This document shows, piece after piece, positions 33,488-44,010 of a stretch of DNA of 64,000 bases; the stretch's first letter is position 1; each line of letters begins with the position of its first letter. Origin of the DNA: Rhynchosporium graminicola. Lineage: Eukaryota > Ascomycota > Leotiomycetes > Helotiales > Ploettnerulaceae. Under the pieces are notes generated by a model. The model was not told the DNA's origin, did no database searches, and was given only the letters and a program-made list of their open reading frames with translations. Made by a program: the position numbers and the translations under genes. Location of the stretch: NCBI GenBank assembly GCA_900074885.1, contig FJUW01000071.1, positions 1 through 64,000 on the forward strand. Direction: 5' to 3'.

Positions 33488-34874
33488 GAGGGCTTTGATG
33501 GAAAACACAGAATCTTGCTCTTTGTCTTCGTACAATTGAATGCGTCGAGACTCGAGAGCCACGCAGTCCCATTACGAGTGTTGTGATTGCCTGCCATCGA
33601 GTAGAAGTCAAAGATTAAGCGAACGAAAAGTTCGCTTCTTGCGACTTGACCAAACATAAACGTCCTCCAGCTCCGGACCAGAAGAAATCGTGCAAGTTCG
33701 CTGCAGTATCAAGGAAGAGAGCAAGAAATTAGGGTCAGCTTCAGTCTCCATGCAACTACCAGTCTCTCCGACAACGTTAGAAGACTCGCACTCAATTGAT
33801 ACGAGCTGCACGGTCAACTGAAGCGACACAGTTCTCCACTTATGGCACGAGATTCTAGACGTGCAATACTGAAAACTGTACAGGTAGACTGCGAAGATGA
33901 ACAATGGGTTGGTCAAGGTTTGCATTCTCCGAATAGCCAAGGCAAGTAGTACCCTTCATCCGTGAATCCTGAGCTCCTAGACAATGCAGCTCACTCATGA
34001 AGAAGACGAAGCATAAACACAGTCACTGATCTCGACATGTTGCGGAAGGCCAGCCCAGCCACATCCGAAACCTGGGACTCAGATTGCCCCATCAAGCCAA
34101 CCAAGAATTCTGAACAAGTTCTCGTGACGCCCAACGATAACCACCACTGATAACCACGAAGAAACTGTAAATGCACACGTCAAATCCATGAGAAATTCCA
34201 CAACTCACACAAAGAACATCCCTATGCTCTGAAGGGACAACGATATCATCCCTCGAGTTGCTGAGCTAGGATGCAAAGGGGTCGTCGCTTTTCCGCTGCT
34301 TGCAGCACAGTGCAAAGATCCAGAAGGCCACCAGGCAGGCCAGAGAGGCTCGACGGATTCTATTTACGTTTGAGGAAGAAGCGAAGATGCACGCACGCTG
34401 TGCCGTAGAGGTGCACGGCCTAAGGGAAGAAGAGGCTAAACAAAGTGAAGAGGAGGAAGAAACGAAAACGCGAAAGATATAGAGGGATCTCAAAGCAGCG
34501 AATGATGAGGATGGCAAGGGCAATGTGATCAGATCTGCAAAGCAATTTGCGAAACGCAAAGCAATTATGCCATCACAACTACAGTAGAGCAAGAAACTGC
34601 TCGTTGTGGCTTGCTCACCACGGCCTGAGTAGTCCAACTCACACTTCTCAACCTGTCAGCGGAGGCCGCTGACATGAGATTTGGCTTGTAAAAAATATGA
34701 GAAGATCTGGCAGATTTTCAAGCATTCGAATGAACACGCTGTTGTCTTAATTATCACGCGCCAGGTATGCACCATTTTCCAACACGTGTGCCAATGCCGA
34801 GTTCTCAACGCCAGATACGTAACCGTACAATTCCCAATAAATTATTCTATATACTCACACATCTCAACACACTA
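33488..34874. other. Intergenic; one interrupted charged frame
   Basis: No certain gene. On the plus strand a frame at 34300-34482 (KATRQAREARRILFTFEEEA, then Glu/Lys-rich) ends at TAG and then stays open in the same frame for another 33 codons to 34588. This may be a broken fragment of a helical protein. The rest shows nothing. Confidence 0.35.
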
Positions 34875-36611
34875 TCAACTCGAACCCCACCGACTAATAG
34901 TAACAGCCGTTGTGTAAACCATAGCCACAAGTCCCACACCCATGAGCAACACATCTCCAGCCTTCACGTACTTGTTCTCCGCAATACCTTTCCAGTGCAA
35001 ATAGGCAGGGTAGATGTAGACCAACGGCACACAAGCAAAAGATCCGATCAACGCAACAAACTTGTCCAAATTGGTGGCTCCAAGAATAGAGATCAAGCCG
35101 CAACCACAAACCAACAGAGTCCTGAATGCGTTCTTCTTCCATTTCGTCTTCACATCCTGCTTTCCGGATCTATGGCCGAAGATCGAGCCCTCGAGGATAC
35201 GCATGGCGGGGAACAACTGGACTGGATCGCCCGCCAGGACGGCCAAAGAGTAGAGGAATTGTACCGCATTGACGAGCTTGGAATCTTGTGGGAAATTGGA
35301 GATAATTTCCACGGTCGTTTTGTCGCCAAACGTGGCGTATGAAAGTGCGCCTACGGAGGCAAAGATGATGGTTATGATGAACATGACGGTGTAGAGAAGA
35401 CCTTCGAATTTCTGAGGCTCTTTCATGGAGGATTGGATGGGGAGGATCAGGCCAATGCCTTCGAAAGTGAAGATGGCAGAGCCGATTGTGAGGGTGAAAT
35501 CTTGGGGGTTAAACATCTCGACTGATGGACTCATGCCTTTGGTTGCTAGGGTGGAGATATCATACGCGTAGATGTATCCGAGTCCGTGTAGAATGAAGAC
35601 ATCTGCAAGTAGAGCAGCTCCTCCAAGCTTGGATATATCTCGAATGAGGGCCAGCGGCACCAAGACGATCAATTGAAGACCAATCAGGGCTGTGATCGAT
35701 AGCGGCGAGACACCACTCTTGATGACAGCTTCCAAGAATGAATAGAGATTCTCGGCAGCGAAAATGATACCGGCACACACGAATCCCAGTTGTGAAAGAG
35801 TGATCGAGGCCAGAGTTATGGACCTCATCCTCTTCCCTCCAATGGCCTCCGCGATATCTCCATAACCTCCGCCATATTTCGCACGACATTTCAGGAGTAG
35901 ATGGAAAGCCACACATGAGATCAAAGAGATCATAACAAGTGTAACCAAGGAGAACACCAATCCGCCGTTCTTGAAAGCCTTTGGCAGGAACAGGACACCA
36001 GTCCCAATGAATGACTTGATCAATAAGAAGAAAGTCCTCGTCATGCTAGCATCACCCTGTTTTGAACCTCGAGTCGTTTTCCGTCTCCCCAAAAGCGGTC
36101 TCCTCTCACCATTTCCCTGTCGCCCTGCTCCTCCAGACAAGAGCTGATCCTCTTCATCACTCTCGACTGCAGTTTCATCATCCGATTCCTCAAGATCCTC
36201 TCCGGCAAAAGAGCCATATAATTCCAGGAAACTGACAAAGTTGTTCGTGATCGGGGACGCAAAGTTCGTCGACCTCTTCTTCATTTGCTGCTGTACATAA
36301 TGTCTCCGAAATCCGCCGGGCTCTCTCTGTTCCACAGCACCAATTTCAGCAGGACCTGATCTCCCTGGATGCGAAAAGGTCTGAGCTCTCTGTATGGGGG
36401 TTGCCCGGGCACTGATCTTGTAGATGTCTCGATGTATGTCCCCTCCCTGCAGCTTCAGAGAGCTCTCGTACTGGTCTTCGGAGGAGGGATTGGGTGTAAT
36501 TGTTGAGCCTTGGACTTGGGGTTGGGCGTCGAATTCGGCGGTGTAGGAGGGGTCCAGATGCCTGGCAACAATTTCTGCTGCCCTTCTCTCCTCCTCGTCG
36601 TCTCGTTCCAT
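34875..36611 (-). CDS. avt3: Vacuolar amino-acid transporter, AVT3/AVT4 type
   Basis: Single exon, 578 residues from ATG 36611; the frame is open to 36671 but the upstream part looks like leader sequence. The N-terminal 195 residues are hydrophilic and acidic (LEESDDETAVESDEED), as in yeast Avt3/Avt4. Then follow about 10-11 membrane segments of the amino acid/auxin permease superfamily, starting at TFFLLIKSFIGTGVLFLPKA, with IFTFEGIGLILPIQSSMKEP in the middle. Family members export neutral amino acids from the vacuole, using the proton gradient. The gene is divergent from the Fmp42-like transporter and shares an 882-bp promoter region with it. Assignment between AVT3 and AVT4 is not possible by eye. 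Confidence 0.88.
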   Translation of the reverse strand: MERDDEEERRAAEIVARHLDPSYTAEFDAQPQVQGSTITPNPSSEDQYESSLKLQGGDIHRDIYKISARATPIQRAQTFSHPGRSGPAEIGAVEQREPGGFRRHYVQQQMKKRSTNFASPITNNFVSFLELYGSFAGEDLEESDDETAVESDEEDQLLSGGAGRQGNGERRPLLGRRKTTRGSKQGDASMTRTFFLLIKSFIGTGVLFLPKAFKNGGLVFSLVTLVMISLISCVAFHLLLKCRAKYGGGYGDIAEAIGGKRMRSITLASITLSQLGFVCAGIIFAAENLYSFLEAVIKSGVSPLSITALIGLQLIVLVPLALIRDISKLGGAALLADVFILHGLGYIYAYDISTLATKGMSPSVEMFNPQDFTLTIGSAIFTFEGIGLILPIQSSMKEPQKFEGLLYTVMFIITIIFASVGALSYATFGDKTTVEIISNFPQDSKLVNAVQFLYSLAVLAGDPVQLFPAMRILEGSIFGHRSGKQDVKTKWKKNAFRTLLVCGCGLISILGATNLDKFVALIGSFACVPLVYIYPAYLHWKGIAENKYVKAGDVLLMGVGLVAMVYTTAVTISRWGSS

Positions 36612-37493
36612 ATTGGCTGTGGAGTGAGGTTCGGTATGCTGTGTAGAGATGATGATTGAGATTGAGATCAAAAAATCCTACCTGGAATCAATTGGATATG
36701 GGAGAGCAACCGATGGTTTTCCTTTGAGATGGAGTTGTACTAAGTAGTTCTGAGATGAAGCTGGAGATAGAGATGGAGATGGAGGTGGAGTGAGAATAAG
36801 TTAGGTAGTTAGTTAGTGCAAGCCAGCCAAAGGAAATGACGAAGAAAAGTCTCTTGTCTAGCCCAGCCAGGAACAAGCTTCTGCCCACCTGCCCACCTGC
36901 AGTGTTAGTGCCCTATTCCAGGCCTCGGTAGTGAGTATTTGGTGCATGGTGGCACCTTGTGGCCCCTACACCGCACCGTATCCATCGTTTGCCACAGGCG
37001 GGGCATCGTACCACGGGGGCTAGGGCCTAGGGGGCTAGGGAGCTGCTACTGTAACAGCCTAGGTGGCTCGGGGTGATTCGAGTCAGTTCCATTGGCAAGA
37101 TATCACCTAATATCAACTCGAAAAAATGGAGATATCATATCATGGGCAACATCCGCTCTTTTATCTTATCGCGAGAATTTGTATCATTTCCTTCCCCAGG
37201 ATTCGAAATACTTCTTTCCCTCCCTCTCTTTCTCCTCTTCTCCTTCTTCTCTGCGAACGCGAGCCAGATTCAACATCATGGCAAAAGTGTTCAGCGTTGT
37301 GGAATGATCAAGTTGATCGTGTCGTCCTGTCTGCTTCCCTCACCCTCAGATTTCCCTCATATTTCCCTCACTAAATCGAATTTACATTGTCACAAGACCA
37401 TTTCCGCCTGACTCGTCTCAGAAGATCTAACATCTACCTATATTTACCTATACATCTTCTATCCTTTGCCTGTTATCCCAAGTCCCTCCTAAG
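36612..37493. promoter_or_regulatory. Shared divergent promoter region with pyrimidine tract
   Basis: This 882-bp stretch separates the starts of two divergent transporter genes. At about 37192-37252 the plus strand is strongly C/T-rich (tccctccctctctttctcct and following), a common feature just upstream of fungal transcription starts, here placed for the rightward gene. No gene is recognised. Confidence 0.5.
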
Positions 37494-39328
37494 ATGTCCT
37501 TGGCCCAGCATGTCTCCTCCATAGAAGGTGTTGACAGACAAGAACTCCTCATCGAACCTTCCCACACGGTGAGGAGAGTGCTGAGCTACGATGCATTCCC
37601 TCCTCCAGTCGAGGATCTACCAGATCACATTCCCGCCTATGTCGTCCCGAGTTTGCAAAGAACCATTCAAGTTGCCATCACGGTTCTACTCTGCTGGCTG
37701 GCGTCGGGCATTGTATTTGGTTTTGCGGCTTTGAAGCCAGTCTTGATTTCCGAGGGCGTGTATCGCGAGCTGTGTACTGTTGAGGAATTGCAGCAGGATG
37801 TTGAGCTCTGTGTGGAACAGGATATCAGGTAGGGACCCTTCTCGGAATCTCAACTCGTGTGGTATCACATAGCTAATCCTGACTCAAGGCTTAACCTCTT
37901 CTTCACAATCGCTTCTATCACAAGCAATGTTTCTGCCCTCCCCGTTGGAACCATACTCGACCGTTACGGTCCTCGAGTGTGTGGTATCCTAGCCAGCATC
38001 TTCCTCGCCATTGGCACCATCCTAATGTCCTACGCCTTCTCCATTCCCGAATTCGACGGCTACCTCGTAGCGAACTTCTTCCTCGCTCTTGGAGGAACCT
38101 TCATCTTCATTCCGTCATTCCAGATGGCAAATGCTTTCCCAAAGTACTCTGGAACCATCGTGGCTCTCATCACGGGTTCTTTCGATGCATCAGCTGCGGT
38201 ATTCCTTTTCTATCGCCTGGCATATGCTGGTTCGAACCATAAGTTCACGCCAGACAAATTCTTCATGTACTATACCGCTGTGCCAGTCCTCATCTTCTTG
38301 TCCCGAGTCACAATCCTACCCGCAAAACCTTACGATACAGTCCCTCAACTCGAGAAGAAAATCGAAAAAGCCCAGGACGCAGGCCGAGACATTCACTCTT
38401 CGGACGACGACCTCTCATCTGACGGCGAACTCTACCGCGTCCGCAGCTTACGGTCGGGGAAACGCAAGAACAAGATCAAGAAACTCGCAGGCCTTCTCGG
38501 AAGCGAAGCCGAACGTCAAGAAAGAGCCGATCGTGAGGAAGATCGTCTCGTGAAGTCGGCGGTGTGGGGAGCTCTGCACGGATTACCCGCTCACAAGCAG
38601 ATGTTGACGCCCTGGTTTGTTCTCATAACGCTTTTGACGGTGTTGCAGATGCTGAGGATGAATTACTTCATTGCCACGATCCGCTCACAGTATGAGTACA
38701 TGTTGGGCTCGGAAGATCTAGCCATCACGATCAACCATTTCTTCGACATCGCGTTGCCTGTTGGAGGAGTTGCCTGTACGCCTGTGATTGGACTGTTTTT
38801 GGATAATTTGAGTGTGCCGATGGCTCTATCCGTCATCGTCACCTTGAGTACCGCGATTGGGATCTTGAACTCTTTACCTTTTCTGTGGTCAGCATACACG
38901 ACAGTCATCCTCTTTGTCGTTTTGCGACCACTCTACTATTCAGCCATGTCGTGAGTCTGCTTCTCGCCCCATTTGCTCCTCTCCCATCCCCTTCCCTCCT
39001 CAAAACATTCCTACTAACCAACCCCCTTAGAGATTACGCCACGAAAGTCTTCGGCTTCAAGACCTTCGGCCAAGTCTACGGCATGATAATCTGTCTCTCG
39101 GGTCTCGTCAACCTCTCTCAATACGGCATCGACGCGCTCACCCTCGAGAAATTCCACGGCGATCCCACGCCTGTGAATATCGCGCTTGCGGCACTGGGGT
39201 TCGTGGTTGGTGTCGTGCTGGTTACGTTTGTGAGTCGGAAGGTCAAGGTGGTTGGCGTGAAGGAGTATGGGGGGTACTTGGATCCGGAGCGACAGCCGCT
39301 GATTGAGGAGGTGGAGGAGGAGGGGTAG
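37494..39328 (+). CDS. FMP42: Fmp42/SLC43-like major facilitator transporter
   Basis: Three exons: 37494-37828, 37889-38950 and 39031-39328, phases matching, 564 residues. About 12 membrane segments are seen, with a long charged loop in the middle (EKKIEKAQDAGRDIHSSDDD to EDRLVKSAVWG). The MFS signature between segments 2 and 3 appears as GTILDRYGPRVCGI. The phrases FLALGGTFIFIPSFQMANAF and GTIVALITGSFDASAAVF are typical of the fungal Fmp42 group, related to the SLC43 amino-acid facilitators. Yeast Fmp42 is a membrane protein of poorly known role. Pairing with an AVT transporter on one promoter suggests a shared link to amino-acid movement; this is inference. Confidence 0.85.
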
Positions 39329-39906
39329 TAGGGATCTGAGATTGTATTGTTCTTCGATGCGGAGGGCGAGATGGGGGTTTTGATCGAGGACAACAGAGGA
39401 GGAGTAGGGATTTGAGATTGTATTTCTGTACGAGCGGATTGGAGAAGATCCAAATTGTAATCATGTATTATACTTCAAGACTAATGAAACCCCTGCTATC
39501 TCCTCTCATTCTACTGTGTATACTGGCTACCTATTCCACTCTGAGAACTTTCGCATACTGCTTACATGTACTGCGTGCAACTCGAGGCCTTTGGTGGATA
39601 ATCGAGAATGATTACATAACCACAACAAGATGTCTGCGGTTTTCTGTCATATGACACGAGAGTCGAGACATCGCGCCCTTGCAGCAAGAGTGTCACAAAC
39701 ACCATGACGTTGGATGGGACACACAAGTACGCCTCGAAACGAACTCCTCGTTGCCCGGCAGCAAGTACAAGAACGGCAAGTCATAGCATTACACAACGTA
39801 TACAACGTCGCTCCAGAACGTTCATCAGATATAAAATCATGTCAGCATATAGGATAGATGCGTAACTATATGCCCTGCCTCACACATCATTCATTCATTC
39901 ATTTAT
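39329..39906. other. Intergenic between convergent genes
   Basis: This holds the 3' ends of the Fmp42-like gene and the GDPD gene. A short phrase, gatttgagattgtatt or close, occurs twice (39334-39350 and 39410-39425), an imperfect local duplication. Nothing else is seen. Confidence 0.5.
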
Positions 39907-41241
39907 TCATTCATCCCTCTCACAAAACCCACCATACTCCAAGCCAAAACAATTCGCATAATACGAAACCGTGCTCGCCCAATCCGAGAAAATGGCCTGG
40001 ATCCCCACCTGTCGGGCCAGCACATCCAGAATCTCATAGAGCTGGCCATCGGAACGGACTCCCTGGGCGAAGAAGCCATAGTAATACTCGTTGCGCGCCT
40101 TGACCGTCGCAAGGGGCCCGCTCCTCTCGAAGGTCCAGGGGATGATTTCTAAACCCGCAGCTTTGGCCGAGTGGGCGTAGGTGCTCGGGATGATGGTTTT
40201 GTTGTCGACGGTGGTGGTGAGGAGGTAGCCGAAGGGGGGAGCGATGATGTTCACGCCTCGGGCTTTGATGGCCGCCAGACGGGCGAGGGAGGATGCGTTG
40301 GCGAGGGTGGCGGGGGTGTCGCCGTCTTCGTCGAGGTAGACGGCTTGTCGACCGAACGAGGGGAATTCGGCGATCCATTGGTAGATGTCGGGGGGGTGGA
40401 AACTCTGGGCCCAGACGCGCGAGGCGGAGATGTTGCGCGCGATGAAGCTGTTGATGAGGGCGCGCGCGAAGTGCGTTTGTGTGTACCCGTTGAAGGGCAT
40501 GGGCACTTGGGCTGGAGGGGTCTTGAGTTCCGGTGTGTAGTTCCTGTGTCCGGGGAGGGATTCCACCAGGGTGATGTACGAGTCGAGGCTTTGCACTGTG
40601 CCGCATGTCGAGTAGAGATCGGTTCGCCAGGTCGGTGTCCCGTGCTGGTAATCCTCGACGTTGGTCGCGCTGGCATTGAAGCCGTCTTGTTTGCCGCAGA
40701 GACTCATATACTCGGCGGTTGTGATGTCGCTCGTGCAGCAGAGCGCGTTGGCGGGAGATGTTGCATTGGCAGCTGTGAAAGGGACGGTGCACTGAGACGC
40801 CAGCTCGGGATGGAGGAGGATGTTGGTGGTGGTGTGTAAATCGCATTGGGAATGCCGACATACAAGTCCGAGATCTTTGGTGAAAGCGACGTCGCATTCA
40901 AGAATACCGGCGCCCATTCGAGCTCATGCAATGGTGTTTTCCACGGTCTCTTCGGGGAATTGAAGAGTTGCTCCTCCTCGATGGCCGATGGAGAAACTGG
41001 TGACGCTGAATGGACCATTCTCACAGGATTGCAATTTCGCTTTGAGAGGAGAATCGGTCATGTTGTCGATGATGTAGAACGGACGGGGATCGTATGATAC
41101 TCTGTAGTCGTTGCTCATCGGACGTTCGTGATCATGGTCATAGTGGTGATCCTCGTAGTGTCTTTGTCTTTCCGTTGGTAGTGTAGATGCGCTTTGTGCC
41201 AGGACGGCCGCGACGGCGAGGTTGAAGATATCAGAACGCAT
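39907..41241 (-). pseudogene. Secreted GDPD-family phosphodiesterase with in-frame TGA
   Basis: Read from ATG 41241, the frame encodes a signal peptide (MRSDIFNLAVAAVLAQSAST), a His/Asp-rich stretch (HYEDHHYDHDHER), then the glycerophosphodiester phosphodiesterase core IGHRGG (His about 87) and FPEETVENTIA, where TGA (40926-40924) stops it. The same frame goes on at once with ARMGAGILECDVAFTKD, carrying the metal-binding Glu and Asp of the family, and stays open for 336 more codons to FGLEYGGFCERDE. The total would be 444 codons, usual for secreted fungal GDPDs, which split glycerophosphodiesters to glycerol-3-phosphate and an alcohol. No intron can remove the stop without removing the catalytic core. 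Either a recent nonsense allele, stop readthrough or a base error. Confidence 0.85.
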
Positions 41242-41808
41242 CTTGAAGCAGTGATAGCAGAATGAGCAGCGCGAATGACGGTGTAGGGCAACATCTTGTG
41301 GACATTTCTAGATTCTTATCATATCTGATTTGCGCCATTGGATCAACATGCAGAGCTTCCAGATAGCTCCCACATAGCTCTCCAAGCTCCCACCCTTGAA
41401 CGAGCTATAATATCCAGCGCGGGGTCTTCGGACGAAGCTATCCTCGATGCACCTCCAGGCATGTCCTGCATCTCCTACTGTACCTAGATACATTATAGCT
41501 AAAAAGACTCAATGATAATCGACATACTACGCACGTGGGACGATACAAGAAACCGGCTGCACGATGACGAGAGAAATCATAGCCGGGCATGTAGAGTACA
41601 GATGAACAGGGAATCTGGGAGGCGGGGATAATTATATATAAAAGCTTGACTTTCATACTCCGTATTCTCTAGTTCCAAAATATCTCTCCCAAGATACTAT
41701 ACTGGATACGACGAGTCAGACAGACCCCACGTGCCCCACGTGTGGAGTAAGTAACTGGTCGCCAAGGCAAGGAAGGCCGGTGGCTCGAAGCTTACAGGAC
41801 AATACTTA
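41242..41808. other. Intergenic, upstream of the GDPD gene
   Basis: No gene is seen. The stretch ends at the TA target duplication (41807-41808) of the mariner element. A pair of CACGTG-containing words (ccccacgtgccccacgtgtgg, 41727-41747) could bind bHLH factors. Confidence 0.4.
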
Positions 41809-43179
41809 CTCGCGGTAGGGATAAATAAACACCTACCATGTAAGTGACTCTACCTAGTCTTGCCACTCACGTGCAGAATACTGCTTTTATACCTGAAATG
41901 CGAGTATCTCTTGATTAATATGATAATTGCTATCTAATGCTAGTATTTAGTATGTCCTCCCTTAGCGACAATTATAGCTTAGCACTTCTCGTGCATACTC
42001 TTAATGAGTTTAATAACCTAGGTATCTGTAATTATATTCTAGGCTTCAAGTACTACTTCTCTTAGCCGTAGGTAAGATCGATAAATCTCAGGGTGTTTCT
42101 CCTAGATATACTCTTTTATCTTGTCCTAAACTATCTCAATTGGGTTCAAATCAGGAGAGTTTACAGGCTAAATAATCGGCTGAATACCTCTGCTTCTAAG
42201 CTCTTTAACTATAGCTTTTACTACGTGACTAGATATATTATCTTATATAAGAGTAAGCCTCTATTGAGAGGCATACCTTTCAATAAGAGGAACGATATGC
42301 CGGATATAAGAATCAGAGGTAATTATACTCTAATCCTTCTCCCAGAAGAGGCCCGGACCTTTCCCCTATCCCGAAATCCTACTCTAAAATATCTACCCTA
42401 TCTTCTTCTGTATCTTTAGTTCTAGATAGTCTTCAAGTAGCACTTCTCTAGGTCTCCGGGTGACTTTAACCTTCTTATGCTTCCCTGGATTTACTTACGT
42501 CTCGTCGGTCCAAAAGATATATTTCTACTCCTCCTAGGTCTAGTTGATATGCTTAAGGGTAGACTCAAGCCTAGCTCTCTTATGAGCTTCAGTAAGAAGA
42601 GGTTTCTGACGCGTAGATCTTCTTATAAATCCTTTAGTCTTAAAAGCTATCTGAATAGTATATACTAAGTAATTCTATCCTAAAATACTAGGGATTTCCT
42701 TCTAAGGAGTGCGCCGGTTCTTCTTTGAAGTATATACCTACTCAATCAGCTATCTTCGCTCTTCAAGACCTAGTAAAAGGCGCCTTCCAGATCGAGTCTT
42801 TTAGGGAGTAAGCCGGTAACTTAAAGCGGACCGAATTTAGTTAAGAGTCAGGTTCAGTTAAAGGGCGATATCTTCTTTTGACTAGCCGGCGTAAAGGTAG
42901 AGAGTTTAGACCTGAAGTCGCTGATCCCGTGTGTAGTTTCGGGATGGAGTTTTAGGTATAAGTACTTCATATTTAGAAGTAGAGAAATCAAGTGATGATT
43001 ATGATATGCCGGATAATGTAAATTGAAATGATTTAAGTGTGAATAGTAGAGAGAGATATTTCAGAGCTCATAAAGCAGCATGAGAGCGTCATTTGTTCAT
43101 TAGCTAGAAGGTAGGTGCACTGGCCCTCGTCGAAACTACTAGAATTACAGGGTAGGGGTTTATTTATCCCTACCGCGAG
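41809..43179 (-). mobile_element. Tc1/mariner element with intact ends and RIP-decayed interior
   Basis: The ends match over 29 bp with one mismatch: ctcgcggtagggataaataa (then acacctacc) at 41809-41837 and its inverse at 43151-43179. TA flanks both sides (41807-41808 and 43180-43181), the target duplication of this superfamily. The length is 1371 bp. The interior from about 41.93 to 42.96 kb is AT-rich and full of stops, whereas the terminal parts are not. A transposase is readable on the minus strand. Confidence 0.88.
41940..42900 (-). pseudogene. Degenerate Tc1/mariner transposase
   Basis: Across frames on the minus strand one reads a helix-turn-helix-like start, then a DDE domain: WTDET-like residues at about 42.5 kb (now LLDRRDV/FWTDET by frame), DNISSHVVKAIVKELRSRGI at about 42.24-42.19 kb, and NSPDLNPIEIV at about 42.15 kb, matching the second Asp and the PDLNPIE acidic site. 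The C-terminal end reads LIKSMHEKC.AIIVAKGGHTKY at about 41.95 kb. CAG, CAA and TGG codons have become stops. It is inactive. Confidence 0.8.
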
Positions 43180-44010
43180 TATACAACGCGGCTTAAATGC
43201 AGCCAAGAAAGAGGATATATGCTTCCCTGGCTGCAGATTCGGTCTGACCCGCGTATCAATCAAGAAGTCGTGCATACCTCGGATCGATTTGATGATGACT
43301 CAGGAAGTGGAAGCTAGGCTTGACATATAGAGGAGGTCTCTCGTAGCCGCCAGGAGAGATAGAACATCGCGCCCACGAAAATGAAGCGATGGCACGCGAG
43401 TTCTCGTGCTGTGCCTCAACGGTCCCGTCCAAGCCTGGATGTGAAGCTGCCAATTCCCCAATTGCGGCGCATCGCGGGGTGCGAATCCCGCGGCTCTTGC
43501 AGTAGTTCCATATGAAACACATCTAGGTCAGAAGTGGCGGACTTGGTCCAGATGTGCGTTCGCTGTATGTGTTCATATGAAGGGAGATATTCAATCAGGA
43601 CAGCGTCGAAAGCTTTCCAAGTTCGAAGACGTCCTCGGATTTGTCAATTTACTCACCGCTAGCTTCATCTATCTGCTGGTTTCGTACAACCGCTGATATT
43701 GCAGTGACAGCCCCTTTGAAATGGCAACAAGCAGTCCGGAGCAGTTCAACTCGTCTAGATTATTGGTTGTTTGGCTGGATGCCTTCGACGACAGGTCTGT
43801 GCGGTAAGCAATTCCTCGTCAATACCCCATTCCAGATGTCGAAAAGCAGGTTTGGAAAAGGAAGTAAGCAAGTTTGATAAAGTAATTTTCTAAATTTGGT
43901 ATCTGATGAGATTCATAAAGCATAGCATAGCATGTTCCCCATCACTCCAATTGGTATCTGACTCCCAAGTCCCGAAACGCCAACCCTCATACTATTCTAA
44001 TCCGTGCTTT
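43180..44010. other. Intergenic, no gene recognised
   Basis: Ordinary composition on the far side of the mariner element. A minus-strand frame at 43256-43522 has no recognised motif. A B-box-like word (ggtgcgaatcccgc, about 43480) was checked for a tRNA and no cloverleaf could be built. Confidence 0.45.

Noticed and set aside
40034..40897. Long Arg/His-rich frame (287 codons) antisense-frame to the GDPD gene, and a plus-strand Gly-rich frame of 222 codons
   Set aside because: Both are shadows of the high-GC GDPD coding region; the true frame has all family motifs.
40915..40930. RIP leakage from the mariner element as the cause of the GDPD stop
   Set aside because: The likely ancestral codons (CGA or TGG) would need a change outside CpA context, and no other RIP-type damage is seen in the gene.
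43440..43510. Possible tRNA because of a B-box-like ggtgcgaatcccgc
   Set aside because: No matching A-box at proper distance and no cloverleaf could be folded on either strand.
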